Source: Paracoccus aminovorans
GTDB lineage: Bacteria > Pseudomonadota > Alphaproteobacteria > Rhodobacterales > Rhodobacteraceae
Reading direction: 5' to 3'
Assembly: GCF_001546115.1 (NCBI RefSeq)
Contig: NZ_KQ955211.1
Location: forward strand, 156,435-220,434
DNA length: 64,000 bases
Shown here: positions 17,277 to 29,002 of the stretch, piece by piece
Layout: every line of letters begins with the position of its first letter
How positions within the stretch are numbered: the stretch's first letter is position 1
Notes under the pieces: model-generated
The model's input: the letters and a program-made list of their open reading frames with translations, nothing else
Database searches by the model: none
Told to the model about the DNA's origin: nothing
Program-made: the position numbers and the translations under genes

Positions 17277-17795
17277 ATGGCTTCGGACAAGGCGACCGAT
17301 TTTATCAAGCGCAACCGCCCGCCTCGGGTGAATATTTCCTACGAAGACCCCTATGACAGCGAGAAGATGGTCGAGCTGCCCTTCGTCATGGGCGTCATGG
17401 CCGACCTGTCGGGCAATGCCTCCGAGGTCGAGAAGCCCGAGATGGAAGAGCGCGACTTCGTCGACGTGACCGCCGCCACGCTGGACGACTACATGAAGAG
17501 CGTGGCCCCCGGTGCCAGCTTCAACGTCCAGAACAAGCTGGGCGGCGAGGGCCGGCTGGGCGTCTCGCTGACCTTCGAAAGCATGGACGATTTCAACCCG
17601 GCCGCCGTCGCGCGCCAGATCCCGGCGCTGAAGAAACTGCTGGAGGCGCGCCAGCACCTGGCGAACCTGCAGCGCTACATGAACTCGAAGCCCAAGGCGC
17701 AGGAGCAGATCCGCAAGCTGCTCAACGACCCCGAACTGATGGCCGCCCTGGCCGAGCGCGAGACGTCGAAATCGGCCGAGGAAGAGGATAACTGA
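17277..17795 (+). CDS. tssB: T6SS contractile sheath small subunit TssB
   Basis: A 172-residue TssB/VipA, the small subunit of the contractile sheath. The family hallmark near residue 15 (PPRVNISYEDPYDSEKMVEL) and the LPFVMGVMADLSG segment are present, followed by the sheath-forming F/V-rich region NVQNKLGGEGRLGVSLTFES. Length is standard. A GGAGGA ribosome site precedes the ATG. The stop overlaps the tssC start (TGATG). A possible but weak promoter (TTGACT near 17226) lies in the 67-base gap upstream, which also fits higher expression of sheath genes; I do not annotate it separately. Confidence 0.95.
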   Translation: MASDKATDFIKRNRPPRVNISYEDPYDSEKMVELPFVMGVMADLSGNASEVEKPEMEERDFVDVTAATLDDYMKSVAPGASFNVQNKLGGEGRLGVSLTFESMDDFNPAAVARQIPALKKLLEARQHLANLQRYMNSKPKAQEQIRKLLNDPELMAALAERETSKSAEEEDN

Positions 17796-19279
17796 TGGCG
17801 CAGAAACAGCAGGCCGAGGCCGCAGGCAGCCTGACCGGCCTTGACGAGTTCTCGGATATCCTGAAGCAGACCATCAAGCCGCGCACCGACGTCGCCGCGA
17901 AAGAGGTCGACAATGCCGTCGTGGCGCTGGTGCGCGAGGCGCTGGACGACGAGACCCTGATCGCCGAGGACGTGATCGACACCATCGACGCGATGCTGTC
18001 GAAGCTGGACCAGAAGCTGACCGAACAGCTGAACGAGGTCATCCACAACGAGGAATTCCAGAAGCTGGAATCGTCGTGGCGCGGGCTGGCCTATACGATC
18101 AACCATTCCGAGACCGACGCCTCGCTGCGCGTGAAGGTGATGAACGTCTCGAAGAAGGAACTGCAGCAGATGTTCCGGCGCTATCCCGGCGCCAAATGGG
18201 ACAAGTCGCCGCTGAACATGCGCGTCTATGAGGCCGAGTTCGGCACCCTGGGCGGCAAGCCCTTCGGCGCGCTGATCGGCGACTTCTACTTCGACCATTC
18301 GACGGCCGATGTGGCGCTGCTGCGCGACATGTCCAAGATCGCCGCCGCGGCGCATGCGCCCTTCATCTCGGCCGCCGCGCCCGAGCTGCTGGGCATGGAC
18401 AGCTGGACCGAGCTCGGCACGCCCCCCGACCTGTCCGAGATCTTCGACACCCCGGATTACGCCGCCTGGAACGGGCTGCGCGACAGCGAGAATTCGCGCT
18501 ATGTCGCGTTGACCATGCCGCGCGTGCTGGCGCGGGAACCCTACAGCCAGAACTCGAATTCCGTGGTCGAGGAGTTCAACTTCGAGGAAGAGACCGACGG
18601 CCACGCCGGTCAGAAATACTCCTGGATGAACGCCGCCCATGCGCTGGCGGTGAACATCAACCGCGCGCACAAGGAACATGGCTGGACCGTGCAGATCCGC
18701 GGCGTGCAGTCGGGCGGCGAGGTGCTGAACCTGCCCACGCACAATTTCGACACCGGCGACGGCTCGAAGGACCTGAAATGTCCGACCGAGGTGTCGATCA
18801 CCGACCGGCGCGAGGCCGAGCTGTCGAAAGCCGGCATGATCGGCCTGATCCATCGCAAGCACACCGACAAGGCGGCGTTCATCGGGGCGCAGACGCTGTA
18901 TCGGCCCAAGAAATACGTCGACGACCAGGCGACGGCCTCGGACAACATGTCCTCGCGGCTGCCCTATATCTTCGCGGTGTCACGCTTCAGTCACTATCTG
19001 AAGTGCATGGTGCGCGACAAGATCGGGCAAAGCCCGGACCGGCTGCAATTGCAGACCCAGTTGCAGACCTGGATCAACAAATACGTCTCGGGCAACCCCG
19101 AGAGCGCGACCGAGCGCGAGAAGGCCAAGAAACCCTTGGCCGGTGCGAAGGTGGAAGTGGTGGAGGACGAGGAAAACCCCGGTTACTACATGGGGAAATT
19201 CTACCTGAAACCGCACTTCCAGCTGGAAGGCATGGATGTCGGCATGTCGCTGGTCTCCAAGCTGCCGAAAGGCAAGTAA
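17795..19279 (+). CDS. tssC: T6SS contractile sheath large subunit TssC
   Basis: A 494-residue TssC/VipB, which forms the sheath together with TssB and is disassembled by ClpV. Conserved stretches include EEFQKLESSWRGLAYTINHS (about residue 85), PFGALIGDFYFDH, LPRVLAREPY-like PRVLAREPYSQNSNSVVEEF (about 245-265), and a C-terminal FYLKPHFQLEGMDVGMSLVS. Length and order match the family. It starts inside the tssB stop codon, as is usual for coupled sheath subunits, and is followed 37 bases later by hcp. Confidence 0.96.
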   Translation: MAQKQQAEAAGSLTGLDEFSDILKQTIKPRTDVAAKEVDNAVVALVREALDDETLIAEDVIDTIDAMLSKLDQKLTEQLNEVIHNEEFQKLESSWRGLAYTINHSETDASLRVKVMNVSKKELQQMFRRYPGAKWDKSPLNMRVYEAEFGTLGGKPFGALIGDFYFDHSTADVALLRDMSKIAAAAHAPFISAAAPELLGMDSWTELGTPPDLSEIFDTPDYAAWNGLRDSENSRYVALTMPRVLAREPYSQNSNSVVEEFNFEEETDGHAGQKYSWMNAAHALAVNINRAHKEHGWTVQIRGVQSGGEVLNLPTHNFDTGDGSKDLKCPTEVSITDRREAELSKAGMIGLIHRKHTDKAAFIGAQTLYRPKKYVDDQATASDNMSSRLPYIFAVSRFSHYLKCMVRDKIGQSPDRLQLQTQLQTWINKYVSGNPESATEREKAKKPLAGAKVEVVEDEENPGYYMGKFYLKPHFQLEGMDVGMSLVSKLPKGK

Positions 19280-19316
19280 CCCATTGAGATGATTATTATA
19301 GCCAAGGAGTGATCGA

Positions 19317-19814
19317 ATGGCTGTCGATATCTTTCTGAAACTTTCCAACAACATCAAGGGCGAGTCGCAGGACGACACCCACCGCGACGAAATCGATGTG
19401 CTGGCCTGGAACTGGGGCCTGACCCAGTCGGGCACCACCCATGTCGGTTCGGGCGGCGGCGGCGGCAAGGTCAACGTGCAGGATATTACCCTGACGAAAT
19501 ACGTCGACCTGGCCACCAACGACCTGATCAAGCGCTGCACCAACGGCGAGCACATCGAAAACGGCGAGCTGATCGTGCGCAAGTCGGGCGGCGCGGCGCC
19601 GGTCGAATATTTCCGCATCAAGATGGGCAAGATCATGATCACCAGCTATTCGACTGGTGGCGCCAAGGACGGTCTTGACCGCATCCAAGAAACCCTGACC
19701 CTGAACTTCCGCCAGTTCGAGGTGGCCTACACCCTGCAAGAGGACACCGGTGCCGCCGGCGCCGAAACCCTGGCCGGCTGGGACATCGCCGAGAACAAGG
19801 AGTGGAGCGCCTAA
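19317..19814 (+). CDS. hcp: T6SS tube protein Hcp (TssD)
   Basis: A 165-residue Hcp, which stacks as hexameric rings to make the inner tube and can carry effectors. MAVDIFLKLSNNIKGESQDD at the start and KYVDLATNDLIKRCTNGEHI in the middle are typical. An AAGGAG ribosome site and a local AT-rich patch (ATTATTATAG at about 19290) precede the ATG, and a strong hairpin with a short T run follows the stop. Both suggest that hcp is expressed above the level of its neighbours. Confidence 0.95.
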   Translation: MAVDIFLKLSNNIKGESQDDTHRDEIDVLAWNWGLTQSGTTHVGSGGGGGKVNVQDITLTKYVDLATNDLIKRCTNGEHIENGELIVRKSGGAAPVEYFRIKMGKIMITSYSTGGAKDGLDRIQETLTLNFRQFEVAYTLQEDTGAAGAETLAGWDIAENKEWSA

Positions 19815-19834
19815 GCGCCCCCTTGCCAGCAATC

Positions 19835-19869
19835 GGGGACAGGGTCGGCCCAGCCGGCCCTGTTCCTTT
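19835..19869 (+). terminator. Strong hairpin with T run after hcp (probable attenuator)
   Basis: GGGGACAGGGTCGG (19835-19848) pairs with CCGGCCCTGTTCCT (19854-19867) over a 5-base loop. The ten inner pairs are continuous with one G-T wobble, and four weaker pairs extend the base. It ends in TTT. This fits a leaky Rho-independent terminator that sets hcp apart from tssE. A second hairpin follows immediately. Confidence 0.7.
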
Positions 19870-19901
19870 GCGCGCCGGGCCTTTGCCCGGGCGCGCCGCA
19901 A
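19868..19901 (+). other. Second inverted repeat between hcp and tssE
   Basis: TTGCGCGCCGGGC (19868-19880) is complementary to GCCCGGGCGCGCCGCAA (19885-19901) apart from small bulges, with a 4-base loop. It begins in the T run of the preceding hairpin and ends 10 bases before the tssE start. It may fold as an alternative to, or tandem with, the first stem and could hinder ribosome access to tssE. Confidence 0.5.
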
Positions 19902-19911
19902 CCGGGGGCCG

Positions 19912-20487
19912 ATGATGGCGCGTCGCTCTGATGCAGAGACCGTGCGCAGGGGCCTGCGCGAAATGTCCCTGATGCATATCTTTCGCGATTCCGCGCGCCG
20001 GCGCGATTCGCGCGACCCCGGCCGCCGCTATACCGAGGGCGAGCGCGACCTGACGCTCATCAGCCAGAAGCACCGCGAGGGCGCGAGCGAGGAATCGCTG
20101 CGCCGCAACCTGGTCTTGGACCTGGCCAGCCTGATGAACACCATCCGGCTGGACGTCTGCACCGACCTGTCCGACACGCCGCGCGTGCGCGATTCCGTCG
20201 TCAATCACGGCCTGCCCGACATGGACACGCTGTGGCGCGACCATCGCACGCCGATGGACCTGGCCCAGGCCATCCGCGAGGCGCTGATCCGCAACGAGCC
20301 GCGCCTGCGCCCCGAGACGCTGGAGGTGCGGGTCGAGGATCTGGACCCCGGCCCCGACCAGCGCGTCACCTTCGAGATCCTGGCCGAGATGATCTCGGAC
20401 CCGACCGACATCGCGGTGCAGTTTCACGCCGAGGTCGACCCCGCCGCCGGCAAGATCGCCATGAAACGCATGCAGGCCGAGCCATGA
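19912..20487 (+). CDS. tssE: T6SS baseplate protein TssE (gp25-like)
   Basis: A 191-residue baseplate wedge protein related to phage T4 gp25. Two adjacent in-frame ATGs (19912 and 19915) follow GGGGGCC; the first is used here, and an upstream extension into the hairpin region is unlikely. The C-terminal two-thirds holds the gp25 core, with LMNTIRLDVCTDLSDTP, SVVNHGLPDM, an AIREALIRNEPRL stretch and the EVRVEDLDP segment. The basic N-terminal extension (about 50 residues, many Arg) is longer than in many TssE proteins. The stop overlaps tssF by ATGA. Confidence 0.92.
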   Translation: MMARRSDAETVRRGLREMSLMHIFRDSARRRDSRDPGRRYTEGERDLTLISQKHREGASEESLRRNLVLDLASLMNTIRLDVCTDLSDTPRVRDSVVNHGLPDMDTLWRDHRTPMDLAQAIREALIRNEPRLRPETLEVRVEDLDPGPDQRVTFEILAEMISDPTDIAVQFHAEVDPAAGKIAMKRMQAEP

Positions 20488-22385
20488 GAAAAGCCTTCCG
20501 CGACGCCTATGAGCGCGAACTGGACATGCTCTACGAGCGCTCGGCCGAATTCGCCGAGGAATTTCCCGGCCTCGCCGAACGCCTGGGCGGCGTCCTGCGC
20601 GAAAACATCGACCCGACCATCGCCGGCCTGCTGGAGGGCTCGGCCTTCCTGGCCGCCCGCGTGCAGCTGAAGCTCGACGAGGAGTTCCGCGACTTCACCA
20701 CCGAACTGCTGGAGCAGATCTTTCCCGATGCGCTGGCGCCGATCCCCAGCTGCATGATCGTCGAGGCCGCGCCGCTGTCGCGCCGGAACGAGGGGCCGCA
20801 GGTCTTCAAGCGCGGCGAATATCTGGACGCGCGCTTTCGCGATGCCGAAAAGCGCGTGGCCTGCCGCTTCAGCCTGACCTCGGACCTGGTGGTGCTGCCG
20901 CTGGCGGTTGCGGGGCTGACCTATCACGACCAGACCACGACGCTGGGCGGCCTGGGCCAGGACCCCGACCCGGCGACCCGCGCCGGCCTGCAGATCGACC
21001 TTGCCCGCACCGATGGCGAGGCGATGGGGCTGAACGCGCCCGACGCGCTGACCTTCCACCTGACCGCCGACCATGTCCGCGCCATCGCCGCCTATGAGCA
21101 GATCCATTGCAACCTGACCCGAGTCTCGCTGCGCTGGCTGATGCCGAACGGCGACCCGGCCTTCCTGCGCCTGCGCGAGGGCCAGGTCGAGCAGATCGGC
21201 TTCACCCGCGAGGAGCTGCTTTTCGACCGCGACGGCCGGCTGTTCGAAGGGTTCGCTATCCTGCGCGATTTCTTCGCCTTTCCGCGCAAGTTCATGGGCT
21301 TCCGCCTGACCGACATGCGCAGCGTGCTGTCCCGCATCCCGGCGGGCGAGGTGCAACTCATCCTGGAATTCGACCGCGCCAATGACGAGCTGGCGCGCCA
21401 GATCCAGCCGCGCGACATCCGGCTGAACTGCGCGCCGGCGATCAACCTGTTCGAGGAAAGCTCGAACCAGGTGCGGCTGGACGACAAGCGCCATGAATAT
21501 GTCGTCACCCCGGATTCCAGCCCGATCACCCATTACGAGATCCAGCGCATCCTGCGCGTGCAGGCCAGCTATGGCACCGCGCATGACCGGGTCGATGTGC
21601 ATCCGCTTTACGCCCTGCCGCAGGGCGGCGCGCCGCGCGCGGCCTATTACCACACCATCCGCCGCAAGCCGCGCCGGCTGACCGAGACCGAGCGCCGCAC
21701 CGGCCAGCGCCACGACTATCGCGGCACCGAGAGTTTCATCGCCATCTACGAGCCGCCCGAGTCGGTCGTCGGCCGCCGCGCGCAGCGGCTGCATATCCGG
21801 GCGCTGTGCTCGAACCGGCACCTGCCGGCGGTGCTGCCCCTGGCGGGTTCGGACGATTTCGCCATGGTCTCGGACCAGGCGCTGTCCCTGACCTGCGTGA
21901 ACGGCCCGACGCCGCCGCGCGAGGCGATGACCGAAATCGAGCGCGCCGGCCCGCACCGCATGCGCCAGGGCGACGTCTACTGGCGGCTGATCTCCTATCT
22001 GTCGCTGAACCATTTCGGCCTCGACGACCGTTTCGGCCGCGACGGCGCCGCCAGCCTGCGCGAGATCCTGACGCTGTTCGCCGACGCCTCGGACCATGTG
22101 ACCGAGGTGCAGATCGCTGGGCTGACCGGGCTGGCGGTGCGGCCGATCACCCGCTCGATCCGCCGGCCCGAGGGCATCTTTCCGGCCCGCGGGCTGGAGC
22201 TGGTGCTGAGCTTCGACGAAACCGCCTTCGAGGGCAGCGGCATCATCCTGCTGGGCGCGGTGCTGGACCGCTTCCTGGCCGAATATGCCAGCATCAACAG
22301 CTTCACCCAGACGGTGATCGCCAGCCGCCAGCGCGGCATCCTCAAGCGTTTCCCGTCCCGCACCGGCATGGGGCCGCTGATATGA
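20484..22385 (+). CDS. tssF: T6SS baseplate protein TssF
   Basis: A 633-residue TssF (VasA/ImpG), a wedge component that forms a complex with TssG. The start FRDAYERELDMLYERSAEFA is diagnostic, as are FARAHPE-position equivalents such as FAEEFPGLAERLGGV, and the late GTESFIAIYEPPE, RALCSNRHLPAVLPL and VQIAGLTGLAVRPITR. The gene overlaps both tssE and tssG by four bases, so the three baseplate genes are translated in a coupled manner. Confidence 0.95.
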   Translation: MRKAFRDAYERELDMLYERSAEFAEEFPGLAERLGGVLRENIDPTIAGLLEGSAFLAARVQLKLDEEFRDFTTELLEQIFPDALAPIPSCMIVEAAPLSRRNEGPQVFKRGEYLDARFRDAEKRVACRFSLTSDLVVLPLAVAGLTYHDQTTTLGGLGQDPDPATRAGLQIDLARTDGEAMGLNAPDALTFHLTADHVRAIAAYEQIHCNLTRVSLRWLMPNGDPAFLRLREGQVEQIGFTREELLFDRDGRLFEGFAILRDFFAFPRKFMGFRLTDMRSVLSRIPAGEVQLILEFDRANDELARQIQPRDIRLNCAPAINLFEESSNQVRLDDKRHEYVVTPDSSPITHYEIQRILRVQASYGTAHDRVDVHPLYALPQGGAPRAAYYHTIRRKPRRLTETERRTGQRHDYRGTESFIAIYEPPESVVGRRAQRLHIRALCSNRHLPAVLPLAGSDDFAMVSDQALSLTCVNGPTPPREAMTEIERAGPHRMRQGDVYWRLISYLSLNHFGLDDRFGRDGAASLREILTLFADASDHVTEVQIAGLTGLAVRPITRSIRRPEGIFPARGLELVLSFDETAFEGSGIILLGAVLDRFLAEYASINSFTQTVIASRQRGILKRFPSRTGMGPLI

Positions 22386-23361
22386 CCGCGCCGGGCTTTC
22401 TTGCCCTGCTGCGCCGGCTGGAGCGCGAGGCCGAAGCCAAGCCGCGCATCGGCCGCAGCACGCGGCGCGCGCAGGACATCGCCGATATCGGCCAGGACCC
22501 GCGCCTGGCCTTCCCGGCCGAGGATCTGGCCGACGTCCAGATCGAAGGCCCCCGCCCGCGCATCCGCGCGCAGTTCACCGGTTTCTTCGGCCCGCAAGGC
22601 GCGCTGCCGCTGAACACCACCGAGGAGGTGCTGCGCTGGCAGGACGCGGGCGAGGATGCCTTCGTCGCCTTCACCGACATGCTGTCGGCGCGGTTCTACC
22701 AGCTGTTCTTTCGCGCCTGGTCCGACTCCCATGCCATCACCCAGCACGACCGCCCCGACCAGGACCGCTTCCAGTCCTATGTCGGCGCGGTGGCGGGGAT
22801 CGGCTCGCCCGCCTTCCGCCAGCACGACGATTTTCCCGACATCGCGCGCCTGCCGCTGGTGCCGGTCTTTGGCGGCCGGGTGCGCAGCGGCGTGCGGCTG
22901 CGGCAATTGCTCGGCGGCTATTTCGGCTTTCCGGTGACGGTGCAGGAACATGTCACCAGCTGGCTGGAATTCGAACCCGACGAGCTGCGCGGCCTGGGCC
23001 GGGGCGGGGCGCTGGGGCGCGACAGCTATCTGGGCGCGCGGCTGCAATCGGTGAACGAAAAGATCTGCATCCGGCTGGACCTGCCCGATGCCCGGACCTA
23101 TCGCAGCTTCCTGCCCGGCCAGCCGCACCATGGCCAGCTGGCGGCGCTGGTCTATTGGTATCTGGGCAAGTGCCTGGACGTGGACCTGGCGCTGGCGCTG
23201 CCGGCCGACCGCATTCCCGCCGCCACCCTGGGCGGCGATGCCGCCATCGGCTGGCTTGCCGCCATGCGCCCCGAGGGCCTGCCCCGCAGCGGCGCCCCGA
23301 TTGAAGTCGCCCGTTTCGCGCTTGGCCGCGATGCGGGCCAGCATTCCGCGAAAGGCCATTG

Positions 23362-23362
<1 letters not shown>
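22382..23362 (+). CDS. tssG: T6SS baseplate protein TssG
   Basis: A 326-residue TssG (VasB/ImpH), which joins TssF in the baseplate wedge. Typical segments are FLALLRRLEREA at the start, NFTGLTG-position equivalent FTGFFGPQGALPL near residue 70, RFYQLFFRAWSDSHAITQHD around residue 105 and LLGGYFGFPVTVQEHVTSWL near residue 180. Length is normal. The start overlaps the tssF stop (ATGA), and its stop overlaps the clpV ATG. Confidence 0.94.
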
Positions 23363-25970
<2,608 letters not shown>

Positions 25971-25992
<22 letters not shown>

Positions 25993-26969
25993 ACGCTGCT
26001 GACCCCGACCAGCGCCTCGGGTCCGACCTCGCGCGCGAGCCGCTCGAAGAAGGTCTCGGCCAGTTCGCCCGCCCCGGCGCTGACGCTGGCCGGGCGGGCG
26101 GGAGTGGCGACCGCCAGCAGCAGCTGATGCGTGTCGCGCCCGGCGCCGTCGCGGGCGATGGGCAGGTCGAAGCGGATCTGCCCGCCGGCGCTGACCATGA
26201 AGCGGCGCAGGTCGTGGGTCACGCCATTGTCGTCGATCAACAGCAGCGTGACCTGCCGCCCGGCACCGCCCGAGATGGTGCCGCGCAGGCTCGCGCCGCT
26301 GGCCACGTCCTGCGATTGCAGGTTGATGCCCAGCGGGAACACCGGATAGCGCGCGTCGCGGCGGGCAAAGGCCAGCGCCGGGCATTGCCGGCGGTCGAGC
26401 AGCACCGCCTGGCCGTCGACGCCGGTTTCCAGCCCCTGCGTCAGCGCCCGCAGCAGGCCGGGGATCTGCGCATCGTCGGCGGCCAGCAGGTTCAGCCGGA
26501 TCCGCCCCTCGGCATCCAGCGCCGGCAGCGCCAGCAGGCAGGGCGCGGTCAGCTGGCTGCGGATGCGCTGGAACAGGGCGACCAGGCGCGGGTCGGCGTC
26601 GGGACCGGTTTCGGCCCCGGCCTCGGGCTGCGGTTCGGGCTGGGGCGGCGCAGCCTCGCGGCCGGTCGGCAGGGCGCTGCTGGTCAGCACGGGCGAAGCG
26701 CCCTGCGGCACCGCCGGCGCCAGTGCGGGCTCCGGTCCGGTCTCGGGCTCGGGCGGCGCCGGGGCGGTGATCGGGCGCAGAACCTCGGTCTCGGGAGCCA
26801 GCGTCGGCAGCGGTAGGGCGCTGACCTGGATCTGCGCCGGCGCCGGCGTCGGCTCCTGCCAGGGCAGGGCCGGGCGCCACAGGAACGCGCCCGCCGCCGC
26901 GCCATGCACGGCCAGCGACAGCGCCGCCGCGACCGCCCAGCCGCGCGCCATGGGCTGCTGGCCGATCAC
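25971..26969 (-). CDS. TonB-like periplasmic protein with a domain shared with PpkA
   Basis: A 332-residue protein with TonB-like layout: a single N-terminal membrane helix (about 11-31), a long Pro/Glu/Ala-rich spacer (about 35-125) and a C-terminal periplasmic domain (about 128-332). The C-terminal domain is not the classical TonB fold and lacks its YP motif. It instead matches the extracytoplasmic C-terminus of PpkA at 46578-48467: both have a Cys, then 52 residues later QCPAL(A/D)F, a P-x-L segment, a GxI/V-x-x-G turn, an acidic DL motif and a hydrophobic end. Cys144 and Cys196 may form a disulfide. It is the last gene of the minus-strand ExbB-ExbD-ExbD operon, overlaps the upstream ExbD by four bases and converges on clpV. 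Role inferred: transmits proton-motive-force energy from ExbBD to an envelope partner. Confidence 0.7.
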
Positions 26970-27361
26970 GGCGCGACATCCTTCCGCGTCACCAGCCGGA
27001 TGTCGTGATCGGCCAGTTCGGGCCGGCGCAGCACCTGCATCAGCAGGCTGGACGGCGCCGCGCGGTCCATCAGCAGATGCACCGGCCCCGACACCGAGGC
27101 CAGCGCCGCCGGCAGCATCTCGGGCCGGATCGGGGCGCCGTCCAGCAGCCAGTCCTGCGGCCCCCGGATCTCGAGCACCGGCGAGGGCAGGTCTTCGGCC
27201 GAAAGCGTGGTCGAGCGCGCCAGCTCCAGCGGCGTCTCGACCCGCGGCGCCTGGCCCGTCAGCAGGAAATAGAAGATCAGCAGCAGCACGATGTTCACGA
27301 TCGACAGCGCGCTGTCGACATGCACCCGCCGCTCGCGGCGCGAGGGCAGGTGCAGGCTCAT
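26966..27361 (-). CDS. ExbD/TolR-family protein (second copy)
   Basis: A 131-residue single-helix protein of the ExbD/TolR type. The membrane segment is ALSIVNIVLLLIFYFLLTG (about residues 18-36) and follows a short basic cytoplasmic start (LPSRRERRVHVDS). The residue expected to carry protons in ExbD is an Asp at the start of the helix; here the Asp in VHVDSALSIVNI holds that place. A small periplasmic domain follows (LLDGAPIRPEMLPAALAS). It overlaps the first ExbD gene and the TonB-like gene by four bases each. Two different ExbD proteins are therefore made next to one ExbB. Confidence 0.82.
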   Translation of the reverse strand: MSLHLPSRRERRVHVDSALSIVNIVLLLIFYFLLTGQAPRVETPLELARSTTLSAEDLPSPVLEIRGPQDWLLDGAPIRPEMLPAALASVSGPVHLLMDRAAPSSLLMQVLRRPELADHDIRLVTRKDVAP

Positions 27362-27843
27362 CCCGCGCCCCCGGGCGCCTCGGCGATCTGCACCGAGTCG
27401 ATGCCGCGCGCCGAGAGGATTTCCAGCACCTGCACCAGGTCCTGCACCGGTACCGCGGGGCGCAGCACGATCAGCACGTTGCGCGTCCCCTGCGCCGCCA
27501 GCGCATCGGCCAGCGCCGCCACGCCGGGCAGGGCGAATTGCTGGCCCGAGGCGGTGATGCCGCCGGGGTTCAGCGTCCAGACGGCGGTGGCGCGCGCCTC
27601 GGTCAGGGTGGTGCCGGCCTGCGGCGCCTCCTCGCCGGCCGCCGCGCCGCCGCCGCTGTCGCGCAGCGCGCCGCTGCGCAGCGGCAGCAGCGAATAGCTG
27701 ACGAGGCTCGCCGAGACCATGAAGAAGATCAGAAGCTGGAACAGCACATCCGCCAGCGCCGTCATGGCAAAGAAGCCCCGGCGGCGCGGCCTGCGCGGCA
27801 GGTCGAGCCCGGGTGGCCGGATCGAGGGCCGCGCCACCTGCAT
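27358..27843 (-). CDS. ExbD/TolR-family protein (first copy)
   Basis: A 161-residue ExbD/TolR-type protein. A basic cytoplasmic segment (LPRRPRRRGFFAM) leads into a single helix with LADVLFQLLIFFMVSASLV, where the Asp in ALADVLFQ sits at the expected proton-channel position. The periplasmic part has a Gly/Ala-rich linker and a C-terminal domain with LNPGGITASGQQFALPGVAAL and VLIVLRPAVPVQDLVQVLEI, the usual ExbD pattern. It begins 3 bases after exbB and overlaps the second ExbD gene. It is expected to work with that ExbB as a proton-driven motor subunit. Confidence 0.85.
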   Translation of the reverse strand: MQVARPSIRPPGLDLPRRPRRRGFFAMTALADVLFQLLIFFMVSASLVSYSLLPLRSGALRDSGGGAAAGEEAPQAGTTLTEARATAVWTLNPGGITASGQQFALPGVAALADALAAQGTRNVLIVLRPAVPVQDLVQVLEILSARGIDSVQIAEAPGGAG

Positions 27844-27846
27844 GGC

Positions 27847-28473
27847 CTAGCGTCCGGGCCGCGCGATCCGGCCGTGGATCGCGGCCGAAACGGCCAGCTC
27901 GATACCCTGGCGCTCATCCTCTATCCGGCCTTCCAGCCAGGCCGAGACGAAATAGGCGACCAGCGCGATGGCGAGCCCGGCCGCCGTGGTGGTCAGCGCC
28001 GTCCAGATCCCGCCGGCGAGCAGCCGCGGGTCCGAGGTCTGCTGGCTCAGCGCCAGGTTGCCGAAAGCGTCGATCATGCCGATGACCGTGCCCAGAAGCC
28101 CCAGCATCGGTGCCATCTGCACCACGGCCTCCAGCAGGCGCATGCGCGCGCCCATCTGCACCAGCTCGGCCAGCGCGACCTGGCGGGCCAGTTCCTCGCC
28201 ATAGCCGGGTTCCGAGGGCCGGGCGCGCAGGCCCGACATGGTGGCGCCCAGCACGCGGGCCAGCACGGTGCGGCCGGAATTGGCCTTGCGCTGCGCCTCG
28301 TCCGGGCGGCCGTTCAGCCAGTCGTCCAGGATCGCCTCGGCCAGGCGGTGGCCGCCGACGCCCATGCGGCGGAACTGCATCAGCTTGAAGATCACGACAG
28401 TCAGGGTCAGCACCGAAAGCCCCGCCAGCGCGGCAAAGACGATCCAGGTGACAAGCGGCAGGTCGGCGAACAT
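27847..28473 (-). CDS. MotA/TolQ/ExbB proton channel family protein
   Basis: A 208-residue inner-membrane protein of the MotA/TolQ/ExbB family, which forms the pentameric proton channel around ExbD helices. The first helix is near the N-terminus (WIVFAALAGLSVLTLTVVIFK). The conserved channel core is in the second half: LLEAVVQMAPMLGLLGTVIG followed by MIDAF and then TALTTTAAGLAIALVAYFVS, both hallmarks of the family. It directly follows the gene for a small secreted protein and leads the ExbD-ExbD-TonB-like genes. Its place between clpV and tssK, on the opposite strand, is unusual. Confidence 0.88.
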   Translation of the reverse strand: MFADLPLVTWIVFAALAGLSVLTLTVVIFKLMQFRRMGVGGHRLAEAILDDWLNGRPDEAQRKANSGRTVLARVLGATMSGLRARPSEPGYGEELARQVALAELVQMGARMRLLEAVVQMAPMLGLLGTVIGMIDAFGNLALSQQTSDPRLLAGGIWTALTTTAAGLAIALVAYFVSAWLEGRIEDERQGIELAVSAAIHGRIARPGR

Positions 28474-28953
28474 TTACAATCCGAACTCGATTTCGCTGCG
28501 GTTGCGGGCCTCGAGCCCGGTCAGGCAGGCCATGCGCTGGTCCGAGCCGTCCTCGGCCAGACATTCCGCCACGTCATTGACGACGATGCGCCCGATGCCG
28601 TCGCAGCCCTGGCCCGGCAGGGCGAATTGCGCGACCTTGGTCTTGCCGGCCAGCAGCGCGCCGAAGTCGAGGATCGGCAGGCCCTGCACCGCGCCCGCGC
28701 GGTCGAAGATAGCCACCTGCCAGGCGGCGCGGGTCAGACCGGTCGGCAGCGCATTGGTCGCGACCAGGGTCAGCTGGCAGCCGCCGTCCTTCGTGGTGAC
28801 GGCGCCGTTCAGCTCCAGCAGCAGCGGCTTGGCGGCGGGGGCGTCCTGCTGCGCCAGGGCGGGCCCGGCCAGCACCGCCAGCAGCGCGGCCGCCCGCAAG
28901 CCAGGGCCCCGGCCTCGCGGAAAGGTTGCGCCCGCTGTCAGGATCGGTTTCAT
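28474..28953 (-). CDS. Small secreted protein of unknown function
   Basis: A 159-residue protein with an N-terminal signal peptide (basic start, hydrophobic core LRAAALLAVLAGPALA, cleavage before QQDAP). There is no lipobox cysteine. The mature part looks like a beta-sandwich (GGCQLTLVATNALPTGLTRA, then WQVAIFDRAG, and FALPGQGCDGIGRIVVND) and has four cysteines. The start follows a good AAAGGAG ribosome site; longer upstream starts have none. It is the first gene of the ExbB-ExbD operon and its end touches exbB. I do not recognise a family. Its size and predicted fold resemble TssJ in outline, but the missing lipid anchor argues against it being TssJ. Confidence 0.75.
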   Translation of the reverse strand: MKPILTAGATFPRGRGPGLRAAALLAVLAGPALAQQDAPAAKPLLLELNGAVTTKDGGCQLTLVATNALPTGLTRAAWQVAIFDRAGAVQGLPILDFGALLAGKTKVAQFALPGQGCDGIGRIVVNDVAECLAEDGSDQRMACLTGLEARNRSEIEFGL

Positions 28954-29002
28954 GCTGTTGAAACTCCTTTGCCCGTCCCGGGCTGTAACATGGCTGAAAG
29001 CG

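Noticed and set aside
13967..17314. 1115-residue minus-strand frame opposite yjfF to tssA
   Set aside because: It crosses several well-supported plus-strand T6SS genes and has shadow-frame composition.
28474..28953. Candidate TssJ
   Set aside because: Secreted beta-sandwich of about the right size, but no lipobox cysteine and no recognisable TssJ motif; left as unknown.
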